A DNA stretch of 64,000 bases, from assembly GCA_029532415.1 (NCBI GenBank), contig JAQOTA010000052.1, positions 186,001-250,000 of the forward strand. The letters run 5' to 3'. This DNA comes from Marasmius tenuissimus. Lineage: Eukaryota > Basidiomycota > Agaricomycetes > Agaricales > Marasmiaceae. The position numbers and the translations under genes were made by a program. The notes under the pieces were generated by a model, which saw only the letters and a program-made list of their open reading frames with translations, was not told the DNA's origin and did not search any database. Every line of letters begins with the position of its first letter. The first letter of the stretch is position 1. Shown piece by piece: positions 1 through 12,200 of this stretch.

Positions 1-542
1 TGCCGACATGACTGCAGTGGTCTAGGGGTTGAGAGGTTAAGCTAGAGAGTTAACTCTCGCGAGGGTATCCGGAGAAGAAAAGGCTTGAAGAGGGTCTAAT
101 TGTTCAGGCCTCAGGGCCCGAAAACCGGCGTCACCGCATTACGTCACAGAATCTGATAAAAACGTGGAAATGTGTCCAAATTCACCCGTCGATCGAAGTC
201 TGGTGAATGCGGGGTTGTGGTTGCTTGTTTCGAGCTCCGTCTCTTTATTTTACATTCTGTAGCTTTTCGGTGGAGTTTCAATGTGTACCAAGGGTCGTTA
301 CGAGCCAGTATGTGAAGCACAAAAATATCCCAAGACCCCGTAGGTCTGACATCGGCATTGCCACTATCGGTATGAACGGGGATTCCTTCTTAGGGAGGAT
401 ATCTAACGGTATCGGGTACGTAGCCAGTAAGGTAGTCAAGCGGTAGGTGATCTAAAGTATTTAATGCAACATACAGAGTCCAGTATTATACACACATAAT
501 AGCACAGCGAAATCATCAGTCGTTTCTTCACCATCTTCTAAC
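1..542. other. no gene recognised at left edge
   Basis: I see no convincing coding region here. The only sizeable open frame (207-446, plus) matches no family I know and has no splice or promoter context. A stretch near 10-40 looks faintly like a tRNA A box, but no matching B box or acceptor stem follows. Confidence 0.4.
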
Positions 543-2076
543 TTACGAGCTTTCATCTGACCCAGATTCCTCTTCCTCACCATGCGAAGGTTGGCGCACC
601 GGATGTCCCTGCGCGTGCGCGTGCTCTTGAGGCTGAGGCGGGTGCTGGTGTGGATGCTGAGGAGCTTGCATCACATTAAGCGATTGAGGCTGCGCCGGAC
701 TCTCCAAAAAGAGTCTTATGAGTACACTCTCCAGTGCTGCAACACTCGCGACAGGATAAGCATATGTTCTAGCATGCTCCCGGATGGAATGAAATAGGGT
801 TTCCATGTTTTGCCAGCGATCCTGGCCGACTGCAGGAACGGTCGGAGCCGGGGGTGGCTGCGGTTGCGGAGGATACGGGGCGGGGTATGGGTGTTGAAAG
901 AACGGTTGGCCAGGCGGCGGGGGAGGGACGGCTGCATAATGGGAAGGGGGAGGAGGGGCCGGAGCTGGCAGGGGTGCCAGCATGGAGACTGCTGATGAGA
1001 ACGATGAGGACGGTTGTGACTGCGATGGCGGCGGAAGCGCAGCAGGAGGAGGAGCGGGAGTACCATCGCTCGACTGCTGTCGTTGCTTTCGTGTACCGCT
1101 CTTCTGTTCAGCTGCCGCTTTCCTCCCTCGTCTCGTAAACGGCAAGTTTGCTAACCCAATTTCATGCGAATGCTGGGAGATATCTGTAAAAGTAGGTTGA
1201 GGAGGAGCACGGCAATGGAATGCTGGACTGTGAACTCACAACAAGCCCGTACTTCCTCAGTATCGAAGTAGGTCTTGAAGCTGATAGAGGCTGGACAACC
1301 TTGCCCCTCAATCTATCCGGCGGTATGCACATGGAAGTAAGCACTAGGCTCGCCGTCAGGAGCTAGATCCCGCACCTTCCGACTAGGGACCTTCCTGACA
1401 CGCTCCGGATGTTTCTTCACATACTTCTTCCTCCCACTCCTCGAATGCCTCGCGCAGACCAGCTTAGTATGTTCTTTGAATCGCGGGGGGACCGCCTTGC
1501 TCCCATGCGTGTCTCCCTACGTTTGGCCAACAGTCAGAGAGAATGCCCACGTAACAAGGAGGAAGCAAACAGGAGGAACGGACGAACAACCGAACAAGAA
1601 TGGGAAAAAGCATAAAGATCCAAAAAGGTGTGCGTATGTTTTTGATCGGAAACTCAGTCGTTTTTGACCCACAATCTGGGTGCTAAGGCACCCTGATGAC
1701 GGTGGAAAGCTGTTAACAAAGTTCGTACGTACAAACGTACCTTTACGAATTCCACCATCTGCGAATCCTCTTCCTTCGTCCTCCATTCATGGAACGCATC
1801 GAGGCTTGCAAAGACTAGAGTGTATCCATCATCACTGTCTCCGGAACCATAAGGCGCTCTCTGGGTGATCTTCGAAAGGCTGGTAGTGGTGTCGTCTTGT
1901 CCGTGCGGCCCGCCAGGGCCATACGGCTGCTGCGATTGTACATGAGGAAGGGGGCCAGACGAAGTAGATGCCTGTTGGTGTTGTTGGTGCTGCTGGTGAT
2001 GCTGCAACTGGAGAAGATGCGGTGGGAGTGGCTGCTGCATCGCCATCTCCCCCAACCTAAACGATTGAAAACTCAT
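543..2076 (-). CDS. FAR1-like zinc-finger protein (basidiomycete family)
   Basis: Four exons by hand: 2076-1741, 1516-1376, 1312-1240 and 1183-543, about 396 aa. A Q/H-rich leader is followed by a FAR1/WRKY-GCM1-like zinc module: a YTLVFASLDAFHEWRTKEE segment, then VCARHSRSGRKKYVKKHPER, GQGCPASISFKTYF, RACY and SQHSHEIG. These supply the C...C...H.H ligands, about residues 100-200. The C-terminal half is a low-complexity P/Q-rich arm ending in acidic serines. Proteins with this module occur in many copies in Agaricomycetes and derive from transposase DNA-binding domains, so a DNA-binding role is inferred. The splices restore continuity across frames (for example A-C-Y-I-S-Q over the third intron), which supports the model. 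Starts at 2046 or 2040 are also possible. It diverges from UTP11 with about 270 bp between. Confidence 0.75.
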
Positions 2077-2347
2077 ACTGTATCTGTATTTCGAATCTTC
2101 TGTCGAGATTGAGAAATAAACGTAGCCGAAACTGCCTGCGTTTTTTTGTTCAAGAATATCTGAATTCGGGTGGATCGGGTGGAATTTGGGATTTATGGGA
2201 AGCGTTTTTGAGGAAGATCTTGGGCAAGAATGTGTTGCAATGCAACCTAATTCGGTCACGGCTTGTCACGAAATAGAAAGTTTGTGCCTTTTTCGGTAAT
2301 TTCTCTTTTCCCATCTCCCCCTTTCTTCCTTTCATCTTCCGACCGCT

Positions 2348-3486
2348 ATGACTTCCTCACTGCGGAATTCCGTTCATCGACGCAACCACAAAGAACGTTC
2401 TCAACTTGCCCACCGTGCCAAACTAGGTCTTCTCGAAAAACATGCCGACTATGTGAAAAGAGCAAGGGACTACCACTCCAAGCAGGATCGTTTGACGCGC
2501 CTGAAGCAAAAGGCAGCAGAGAAGAATAAGGATGAGTTTTACTTTTCCATGGCAAAGGAGAAGACGAAGGTGCGTAAACTCTCTGTATCGATCTCATCGC
2601 AACCAGTTCAACGAATTTGAAGGGAGGAGTCCATGTAAAAGACAGAGGAAATGTTGCGCTTCCAACAGACATGATCAAAGTCTTGAAGACTCAAGACGAG
2701 AATTACGTCCGGACGATGAGAGCTTCAAATATGAAGGTACGTACGTCCTCTCTATAGCTCAAGGACCGTCACTCACCCTCGTCCACCCAGAAAATTGACA
2801 AGCTCAAAAATCAACTCTCCAACATCATCGACCTCACCAAGGATACCGTTTCTCTCGCAAACGAAGACTTGGATGTTCTCCGCCAAGCAGGGTTATTCTC
2901 CAAGCCAAAGGGATCAGGGAAAGGAAAGAAGAGGCATCTGGTCTTCGTCGAGGATGGGGAGAAATACCAGCCACAATCAGAGTCTCCTACTCCTACAAAA
3001 CACTCACAAGCCACTGATGACGCGAATGAGCCCGCAGACCTTGGCTGGATAATACCTAGCAGTGGCAAACGAAAACGGAAAGTCGAAGAGGACTTGGAAA
3101 AACACGACGGCAACATTGACGAAGACGCAGGGAAGGACGACGACTTCCCAGACGATCTAGACGACTTTGGCTCAGGCTTTGAAGGCTCACACACTTCCGC
3201 TCCCACTCATACACGCCTAATCAAAGAACTCTCTGCTCGCCTCCACCGGGACAATCAACTACGCTACGCGCAACGCGAGTTTGAAATGCAGCAGCTTATG
3301 ATGGGTAAAGGAGCTCGGAAAAAAATTTGTGGTGCCGAACCTGTCGATGGTGACGAGGACGACGGGGACGATGACGACGCGTTGGATGCGCGAGGCGGGA
3401 GGAGTAGTAAGAAGAGTGTGAAAAAGGTGGATGAAGCAACGTATAAGCCGAGGGTCTATAAGTGGAAGTTAGAGAGAAGACGGTAG
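2348..3486 (+). CDS. utp11: U3 snoRNA-associated protein 11 (SSU processome)
   Basis: Three exons, 2348-2569, 2623-2736 and 2791-3486, encode 343 aa. The N-terminus ([20 protein letters not shown], then [18 protein letters not shown] and DYHSKQDRL) is the hallmark of UTP11, a component of the small-subunit processome that handles 18S pre-rRNA in the nucleolus. The second exon gives [10 protein letters not shown] and the QDENYVRTM block, also family-typical. The C-terminus ends in [13 protein letters not shown] as expected. The protein is longer than the usual 250 residues or so because of an acidic, lysine-rich insertion (about residues 150-290), probably disordered. Both introns are about 53-54 nt. 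It converges on the phosphodiesterase gene with only about 200 bp between stops. Confidence 0.93.
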
Positions 3487-3687
3487 CTGTTTACCCGGCG
3501 AGTAGTTCATGAGGCCGTATCTCATAATGGAGACGATACGAGATGATATTAGATAGCGCATACGAGGGTTACTCTAGTCCGAGATATCGTCCAAGTCCAG
3601 AAATGTGTTTGTCCGTGGTAGGTGTGGTGGTAAGGAAAGTAGAACGTGCAAAACAACAAAAGCATGAAAGCAAAGAGGTAAGGGGTT

Positions 3688-5313
3688 TTACAACAAAACA
3701 GCAAAGAGACCACCAATGAACCCAGTCAATGCAACAGACGAGAGTAGTCCCGGCGTCTTCATACCGAACGCACCATTGTTGTTATTGCCAGAACCAGAAC
3801 CTCCGTTGGAACCAGATCCCGAACTATTTGATGATGATCGAGGAGATGCAATTGACTTTCCGTTGTACGTCAGTCCATTAGCCGCCGCGGCGACCTCGAA
3901 CGGAGCAGTTCCAGCGAACTCGTAGAACTAACGAAGAAACTTCAGCTTCAGCGACGGGACTACAGGAACAGACAGTAAACTCACATCCAACAACAAAAAG
4001 TTAGGACTCCTTCCCATCTTCGACTGACAAACTCCCACATGGACACCAACTGATCCTTCCCCAGTCGCCGCGTTGGTCACGTTCGCTTTGGCCGGGAAGG
4101 GTGCAGGGAAAGTAGCGATCACTTGGTTGAAGAAATGGTTGACCGTGAATAGCTGTGTAGAGGCGTCTCCCTTGGTGCGATTGACACTGCAATCAAACCG
4201 GGCAATGTCAACGACGTTGAATTCAGTCTCCCACATATTGGTGAATTCTATGAGAAGGGAAGGGCGGGAATAGGGGAAATGAAGTCCGCATATGAGTTTT
4301 TCGAAAGTTCGAACAACAAAAAGACGTGCACCCACCGTCAATCAGATACGGAGCACTCGAAGAATCAGCCTGGTTATCCAAAAATGTTATTAAACGCGTC
4401 CCCTTGTCAATAAGTGATCCCAACGTTGGCCATGCTGTGGCTGTTAGCGGCGAGGATTCTGGGACAAAGGATATTTGGTCAAGCCCAGTCGCTTTGAAAA
4501 CGGTGTCGTATCGGGATGCAGGGAGGTTCTGGATGTTGACAATAAGGAGGGTAAGGACTGTAATGGAGGGTGAGTGTAAGTGAGTTGTGATGTCCAATAG
4601 GAGGATCAGGCCGGTAACGAACCTTCGTTCGGGTTTCCATCCATCCATGTTTTGACTGATAGCACGAAGGAATCAGTTCGAAAGGTCGAGGCAATGCGGC
4701 GTGATTACACAGACCTTTCTTTAGGTAGTCTTCCAAGGTTCCGCCGTTGGAGAGGGACTGCGGAGACCTGTGTCAATGCACGAGGAACGGTACACTGAGC
4801 GAAACAACAAAGAACTCACGCAAGATGAGTGGCAGAGCGTGATAACTCCATTGTTCTCATGCGCTTGCATCTGCAGCATTCGAATCCCATCGTTGAGTTG
4901 TGTGGTGACTGAGAAGAGGGTTGGAGTGAGCGGGTCTGTCGTTCTCGCAAGAACTGATTATTTGAGTACCATCTTGATCCTGGTTGACGAATGCTAGATT
5001 GACGGGGAATGTGAGCCACATACGACGGATTCGGGCCATCGGACGCACCATTGGTGATATTCCCAATCGCATACGAGTCATGGGCACCGACGAATGTAAC
5101 GTTTCCGTAGCTTCGTTCGCAGAGCTACCGAACAAAGCATTTCAGCTCGTCCATCCATCCTTGGCCACTCGAGTAAACACATACCTCATTGTACCCGTTA
5201 CACGTTGTCGCCCTCTTTGAAGCCGAGAACACACTGGCAGCATCGGCAGAAAGGAGAAGAGAAGCAATTGCGACCAGCGCAGGACGTCGAGTGAGAAAGT
5301 TCAGTGGGAACAT
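3688..5313 (-). CDS. secreted PLC-like phosphodiesterase, probably GPI-anchored
   Basis: Nine exons: 5313-5185, 5124-5049, 4993-4970, 4908-4820, 4757-4715, 4655-4623, 4557-4336, 4247-3985 and 3927-3688. They sum to 1119 nt, 372 aa. A signal peptide (residues 1-25) leads into a PI-PLC X-type TIM barrel: VTFVGAHDSYAIG with catalytic-type His58, LNDGIRMLQMQAHENNGVI, LCHSSC with His103, then GTLEDYLKKVKTWMDGNPNE and LTLLIVNIQNLP. The C-terminus is an S/G/N-rich linker plus a hydrophobic tail, as in GPI-anchored proteins. This family occurs widely in fungi as PLC-like phosphodiesterases; the natural substrate is usually unknown. Exons of 24, 33 and 43 nt are unusually short, yet every junction restores the expected family sequence. 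It would act at the cell surface or outside the cell. Confidence 0.85.
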
Positions 5314-6514
5314 GAGGGAAGAGAATAAGGCAGAATGAGCGGTGGGTCGGATTGTGAAGAAAGAGAATGGGGTATGAATAAACCGCGTGGAGACCGAGTA
5401 AGGACAACACAGGTTCCAAATTTAATTTTTAACTTGGCCGAACTGCTTTTATGATCGGCGCGCAAAGCGTGTGACGGCAGCCTTTTTTTGTTGTCTTCTG
5501 CGTTGGACATAATTGTGAACGGCTGCATAAGAATCCATTCATTTGCTCGAAAGTTCTGGAGTTGAGTAGCTGACCTTAGATAGCCTTGAACGGTGCAGTC
5601 TTCCTAAAACGGAGCCTGGGTTCGTTGACAAATTTGTCTGGCGCCTTGGGGCTGTCGTTGTAAAGCCAAGGTGACGATCTTTACTCCTGCAGCCCCTTGT
5701 GATCAGTAGCCCAGGCCAATGCGAGCAGTCGCACTCCTGTCTTCTAGTCCTCCAGTCCTCCATGTATCTGCTCATGAAGTGCTTTTACGCGTATCTCCTG
5801 CTGCACTCGGGATGATGGGTGAGTTTGCAAACACCTCGACCAGGCACAATTTTGCTCGAACAAATGCACAAGTATGGGTTTTCGCAAGACGTCGAGCTAG
5901 ACATCAGCCTCTCTCAGATTGTAGCCAGGATGGCCGGGATGCCAGAGGGCTGCAGAGCATCCAAGAAGCCAGCAGAATATAGTTAGGCTGGAAGAACAAG
6001 AGGTTTTCAAGATCAAATTTGGTTCGGTTGTGGACCCTCCATCGCGCGATCAACCACGATCGGCTATCTCTCGAGTCTCATGGACTGGGACGCGTTTTCC
6101 AACTCAGATCTCAAGCCTTGAGCTTGTGTCAACTACAGGAAGCGTATCAGCTGTCGAGTGCTCAAAGAAAATGTGGTTAATGTTCTTATATATCAAGTAC
6201 GTAGACATTCATGGGCGCCTCTCCGAGATTTCGATGTATTTCAATCTTCGCGTCTACTCGTACTTTGGCTTCCTGTCATGTCCAGACTCCAGGATGTGGA
6301 TGAAGCTTGGATCCGATGTGACCGTGTTCGCTGTCAGTACTTACCACGCCCAGCGGTCCCGGAAATAGGGAATAGCCGGTGTGTATCGCAATGGAGCAGG
6401 ACTGCGCCGTGCGGCTTGACTCAAACCACCACGGTGCGAAACTTCCTTGATCCTTTCCTCTCCAATTTCCCCAGGCCTCGTACAATCCCGGTATCAAGTG
6501 ATCTCATAGCCACA
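5314..6514. other. intergenic, no gene recognised
   Basis: Open frames on both strands here lack family resemblance, start context or splice continuity. The stretch serves as the upstream region of both the phosphodiesterase (minus) and the dehydrogenase (plus). Confidence 0.5.
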
Positions 6515-7485
6515 ATGCAGCAGCCGGTTGTCCTTGTAACAGGATGTTCGAAGGGTGGTATCGGTCATTACTTGTGAGCAGCACTACAAATCACCTCGCT
6601 TACTCACTAAAAATCTTTCTTACGCCCGCGCCTCACTAAAGGTCCGAGGAGTTTGCCCGTAGAGGCTGCAAAGTCTACGCTACCGCCCGAAACGTGTCCA
6701 AGCTCTCTGAACTCTCCGCCTCCATCCAAAACCTCCAACTTGACGTAACATCTGACTCTTCCATCTCCTCTGCGATCCAGACCATTCTTCAAAACGACGG
6801 TCATATAGACGTACTAGTCAACAACGCTGGAACTATTGCTGCCGGTGCACTACTCGACAAGACCAACGATGAAGTTCACAGTGCGTTCGATACGAATACA
6901 TTTAGTGTGCTTAGGATGTGTCGGATGGTTGTTCCGTCTATGGCGGAGAAGAAGAGCGGCCTAATCGTGAATGTGAGTAGTGTTACAGAACGAATGTGAG
7001 TCCAATACGCGCTTTTTTCGTGCCAATTTTCTCACATTCATCAACTCAGGCCTACTCCATGGAATGGCCTCTACTGTGCGACCAAATCCGCCGTACGCGC
7101 GATAAGTGACGTCCTAGAGATGGAGTGCAAACCCCTTGGCATACAAATTATGAACGTAGCCCCAGGAAGCGTTAAGTCGAATATCTCAAACAACCAATTG
7201 GAAGGTTTCCAAATTCCACAAGACTCGCTATGGAAGGCCTATCTCCCGAGTATGATTCGCCGGATAAATGCCAGCCAAACCCAGCGTTCCATGGATACGG
7301 CGGAGTTTGCTAGGAGGGTGGTGGATAGGATCCTCGAGAAAAGACGAGGGTTGGTTCAGGTCAGAAGGAATGTGGTATCCCACATTATCGAGGGAGGGAA
7401 CAGCTTCCTGTTCAAGCTCTTTTTTGTGACACCCAGGAGTTGGTTGCTTCGGCTGATGTGGAGGGTTTACGGGAAAACTGAGTGA
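6515..7485 (+). CDS. short-chain dehydrogenase/reductase, AYR1-like
   Basis: Three exons, 6515-6573, 6642-6995 and 7050-7485, encode 282 aa. This is a classical SDR with a Rossmann fold: cofactor motif TGCSKGGIG (residues 9-17), DVLVNNAG (76-83), the active-site serine in NVSSV (about 133), and Tyr146/Lys150 in YCATK. The sequence after the cofactor motif (CKVYATARN) suggests NADPH use. The closest group I recognise is the fungal 1-acyldihydroxyacetone-phosphate reductase (AYR1)-like set, which reduces acyl-DHAP in lipid synthesis; the C-terminal hydrophobic stretch (FLFKLFFVTPRSWLLRLMW) fits membrane or lipid-droplet association. Exact substrate is not readable from sequence. The first intron splits a leucine codon and removes an otherwise frame-breaking stretch. 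Confidence 0.88.
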
Positions 7486-8435
7486 GGCGTGAGTAATTCA
7501 TTTACGACTTATGACAGTGAATCGTAAACCTAGCATCGGAGGTTCTGCCTCTCCTGTCAAGTTATCTTCTTTGTATGATTTTGTTCTTAAAGTGTCTTGC
7601 GTCATTCCTCTCTCCGGCGCTTCGAATATCGCATAGCACGCCGACCTCGATGCATACTATGCCTTCTGTGGTAAAAATCTCTCCCTGGTCACGACCTGAC
7701 CCCGATGGGGCAGTCATGTCCACAGTCCGACGAAGACCATGAATTCATATCACTTCCTCCACAAGACGTAACCGTATATTGTGTGCCGATTTGGAGTGCT
7801 GAGGTATACTTCATGCACCAATTGCGGTGGGCAAAGGGTCAGCCCGGCGGACTTTGCACATTTTCAGTTTTCCTACGGGAGCAACTATTCCTTTGATTGA
7901 GTCCTTTCGAGAATCTGAAGCTCAGGGGCGATTATGAAGTTACGTCCACCTAGGTCTGCTCTCCACACGATAGTTTCAAGGTGGCATCCACGGCTTCACT
8001 CGCAGGGGCTTCAAGTAGGCTTGATGGATGTAGACTCGAAGTGTTGATCTTATTTCGTCCTCGAGTACGGACTTGCACATGGACACTGTTTCGTATCTCT
8101 CTGGTCGGTTCTGACTACGTGGAAATCAAGAATTTTATAAGTAACAGAAGTGGCCGTGGGCAGAGCTGTCAACTTGTGTCAGGGACTCTGTGGATGATAA
8201 TTTGATGCTTCAGGTTGGAGTTCGGTCTCTTTCGCACTGTATCAGACTGTATCCGAGTCTAACCTGAAACGGTTGCTAGGAACACCAATGATGGTTGATT
8301 AGAATTTGCTTCCTCCGAAACTTGTATCCAGTTGAACATGAGATCGAAAGCGCCTGTCCGATTGCGTTGCCTCAGCTGCCTAGCGCATACGCGTTTCGAG
8401 AGCTCCTAGCTCTGATCTTCCACCATTGTGAGCAC
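7486..8435. other. intergenic; promoter side shared with the 62 kb paralogue
   Basis: No gene seen. The last 150 bases or so (from about 8300) resemble the region upstream of the second copy near 62580, including a shared run of about 30 bases beginning TTTGCTTCCTCCGAAACTTG. Confidence 0.6.
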
Positions 8436-8443
8436 TATAAATA
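8436..8443 (+). promoter_or_regulatory. TATA box of secreted protein copy 1
   Basis: TATAAATA lies 105 bases upstream of the ATG at 8548. The paralogous gene has the same octamer 105 bases before its own ATG. Confidence 0.7.
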
Positions 8444-8547
8444 CAGGTCAGAAATTCGCGACCATCATCATCGACATCCTCTACCTCTAATCAATAATAA
8501 CTAATCGGGTTTTTCTCATCAACACCAACACTCACTCATTAACGACG

Positions 8548-9298
8548 ATGCCTTCCTTCCGTGCTCTCACTGCGCTCTTCTTCATTGGCGCCTCTTTCAC
8601 CTCCTCTTTGGCACTTCCCCACGATGCTCCCACCACCCCTACCCCGTGCGATGCAACATGCGTCGCCAAAGCGTCCCCTGTCCCAGTCATCATCCAGGAT
8701 GTACAGAATAAGATCTCACCTATGGTCGAGAAGATCCGTGAGTACTCGCGTTCCGTTAATTCGGTGCCTCTCAAACTCATTTCCTCCTTTCCAGAGTCCT
8801 TGAAGGAGTGTAAAGCCGACGACCTCAAGCCCATTGTCGCCGATATTACTGCCATCATCGACGGTGCAACAGCCAAAGTCAAGGCCTACGTTGATGCCAA
8901 AGTCGACTTGAACATTGCCCTCTCCGCCGAGGCCGACGCAAAGGCCGGCGTCGCTGTTTCGATCGACGTTTTGGTTCACTTGTTCGTTAGCTTGGTTACC
9001 GTGAGTCCCGCTCGTCCTCCCTCCTTCCCTCTTCCTTTTCGTTCTAAACCTTCGCTCCCAGTCCATCGTCGTTTGCATCAAAGCTGCCCTCAACGTCACC
9101 GCTCAGGTCGAGTTGGATGCTTGCATCAAACTCTTCGTATCCCTCTGCATCAGCCTCAGCGCCTTCCTCCAAGTTTGCTGCCAGCTTGTCGTCGGTTTGG
9201 CTCTGTCCCTCGCAGTTCAGCTCACCGCTTTCATTGCTTTGTGCGTCAAGCTGGGTGTTGATGCGTCCGTTACTGCCTTCTTGAAGGTTCTCTTGTAA
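8548..9298 (+). CDS. small secreted hydrophobic protein, copy 1
   Basis: Three exons, 8548-8737, 8795-9000 and 9062-9298, give 210 aa. A clear signal peptide (MPSFRALTALFFIGASFTSS, cleavage near ALA-LP) is followed by a cysteine pair (CDATC), an Ala/Asp/Lys-rich helical middle with KAYVDAKVDLNIALSAEA, and two strongly hydrophobic, Cys-containing segments (LFVSLCISLSAFLQVCCQLV and LALSLAVQLTAFIALCVKLG). Similar unnamed proteins occur in mushroom genomes; I know no function. The hydrophobic tail could sit in a membrane or self-assemble; this is inference. A near-identical paralogue with the same exon lengths (190, 206 and 237 nt) lies at 62841-63604. The strong TATA box and conserved 5' region suggest regulated, possibly high expression. 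Confidence 0.85.
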
Positions 9299-12200
9299 AG
9301 TACATGATTCGAGCTTTGGAGGAAGGATTCGGGCCCATACTTAGATACCCTGGTATCCGAATGGTATCATTCTCGATTTTTTCTGGGCCTCTTAGATAAT
9401 AGATTTAGACTTACGATTTACGATTTACGATCACTGTCCAAGATTATAATTTCATTTCATCCTTGAATCGTTCGCAGACACAGAGTTTGAGGCGAGATCA
9501 GTAATAAATCAAGCAATGCGAGCTCGTTCCAGGTGCGTCTCTGAGTACCCCATCGAGCGACGAGTCGATGTCTTGCCTGTAGACAAGACACATTTCGAGA
9601 AACCGGGCAAGAGGAAACGGGAGAACTAGGTCTGTCCGAGACGCAGTTTTATTGTTGATAGGAGACATCCGACCGGAGTTTCACAGGCGATAGGACTCGC
9701 ATTTGTTGACGGGGAGAGAGGAACCGAGCGGAAAACGAGAGAGGCGTCGGTTGGTATCCGCGAGCGAACAGTCTAATGAAGTCATCGATTGTTCAAACCA
9801 GGAAGATGATCGTAGAGAACTGAGCCTCGGGAGAGCATGATGGATAGAGATGATATACTGATTCAGTTAAGAGCTTCATGACGGTAGCTATCTTGTTCCC
9901 GTCTAGAGTCGGAGCTGAAGGCAGCTGTGGTTGATCATTCGATGGTGGTTCTCGAAAAGACGGCTCAGAGGCACCGCCGGTACTTGCCGAGCGGCACGTG
10001 GGTGATTTAGGCGGCGCACGGGCCAGAGACCTATTGTTGATCAATTTCCACCGCCTCAGATTCAGAAGAATCTTGATGTTGGTCAACCTCAAACGCGAAT
10101 CTAGGTAGGCAATAAGAGTCAAGGTCTACTGAGGCTTGGTTTTCTCATACCTGGGTCGTTTAAGAGTCCCGGGACCCCAGTGGCAACTGATACTCACAAT
10201 TATAGACCGCGTAACCAAAAGCCATCGCAACCAGATCTTGGGCAGGGAGCCCAATTCATCAGCGTGAGTTGGGTATGAACTAGTGGTGGATGGCTGCGTA
10301 GTCGTTGGAGGGTCGTCTGAGCTTGCAGCTATCCGGATCGATAGTACAGTTGAAGGTGGAGGCGAGGGCGGGACTACACTGTCGACGAGCATCTAGGAAT
10401 CCACGCGGTTCACCAGTGATGGAATCCCCTCAGAAGCCAGGCCATTCTCTGTCTACACTCAGACAGCCGTTTCTCGCACAAATTGATGAATTTTCTCGGA
10501 CGCTTTTCGTCTTCAACCCAACCCTGCAAGCAATCCACTGCGTTCGCTCGTCCGCAGCCTCCACGACATTTCCACCTGTATTCATGGGAAGAGCTAGGAT
10601 GAACCACAGTAGGCCACAGTTCATGCCAAGTGTGGTGTGCATCACAGGCCTCCCGATCGAGTTCCCTTGTGGCCACTGCCAAGTCGGTCATAACGGTTAC
10701 GGGTTCAAAGGATCCAAGCCAAGAGATACGATAGGTTGTATTAGGTTGTATTGCATTCCTCAGCTTACGAGGTCCGTCAGGGTCCGTCCTTCGCTAAGCC
10801 AAGACGCTATAAGCAGTCTCTTTTAGTCTCTTCTGCGCCTCAACTGTTGATCCGACATCGCTCCGTTGTCGTCGTCGAGAGAAACCGGAGACTCTCGCGA
10901 ATCAAATCAATACAAGAAGTCACAAACCCTGAGACCATTGATCAACAACGACTTTCGACTCGTCCTCGCTGCTTAAAGAGGTGAGTACTTGGCATGGAGG
11001 CTGGCTGGGCAGTTAGCGGAGCATGTAGGCTATGATCCACTCAATGGCAATGATATTCAGATTGCACAAGGACAACACAGGTCTAGACTCGAACCGCACC
11101 ACTGTCTACCACTGTCTCGGGGAAACATACCCACTCTGGTTAGCAGGAGTTCGCTCAATTCTTCTTAGCCAATTCACAACCTTCCCAATTTGCCTCCCCG
11201 ATCTTCATAGATCTTTCAATTGATGGAATTGATGATTACGCCTCCAGCTTGTTCTTGGCATCGTCTGTTCTTGGAGGCTGTAATGCCAAGTCCACCGCAT
11301 ATGCCAAGATTTGCCTCAACTTGATTAATTCTGCCAAGGATGGAGGGATCGGAATTTTCCGAGGTAAGGTGGCTGAACTTCGTTTGCGCCCGATATTGCG
11401 ACTTATTACTGCTAGTATCAGCATGCGAAAAGGCACACTGCAGGAACCATCGTAGTGAGGGACTTTCCGATTTTGTCCTGTGGCTTTATTGAATACTCCC
11501 CTATGCAGACTGCCTCTTTCCTTGGATTTTCCAGAATGTGGGCAGGCGAGACGTTCATAACTCTGGGTGGGTCGTCCTCTCTCTGTCCGATGCGTCGAGA
11601 GCGGAGAAGGCGCAGAACGTAAGCCTCAGGTGCTGAAGCGGGGATTAGCACTAGTCCAGACTTGATGACCCATCCTTCAAATCCTTGGAACGTACGAGGT
11701 GTCCGTATTACCGCTTAGTCTCAGCTTGGTTCTACACCTTTCTACAACCTGCAGACAAACCGGGACGTTGATTCGCTATTCATGTCCTTGGCATAAGACC
11801 CGCCACCTACGTACAGCGTGTCTGAACGAACAGCAGTCGACGAGAGGTGGCGCCCAATCACTGAAAGAACGGTCCTTCCGCTTGTTATTACATTTCCACA
11901 GCTTTCGAACGCCGCGGCGCTTTTCATTGGTCAAGCTTCAAGCCTTGGTCACTAACTCCGTTCATCAGTATTCGATGGCCTATTCGTTCTTCCGCCAGCC
12001 AATCAATGTATTACCAGTGAGCTGTAACCGGCCAGCCACGTCCATATCAACACCCGCTCTCGAGTCTCACGCTCCTTCGGAAGCACTGCGACGGGTCGGC
12101 CAACATTCTCGTGCCGCCGAGAGTAATGGTACTATAGGGTTTCGATGTTGTGATCACGTTTCAAGGAGTTTTGAGATTGAATGCCGTGCCAAGGATCTGG

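Noticed and set aside
10..80. tRNA-like sequence at the left edge
   Set aside because: There is a weak A-box resemblance only; no B box, anticodon arm or acceptor stem could be drawn.
9793..10392. Possible two-exon gene on the minus strand
   Set aside because: The obvious splice (GTGAGT after LVTRSII to the AG before 10126) places a TAG in frame, other acceptors shift frame, and the product matches no family.
11254..11338. Four GCCAAG/CTTGGC hexamers as a second PacC target promoter
   Set aside because: They coincide with Ala-Lys and similar codons in an open frame, and no gene with a start downstream could be supported.
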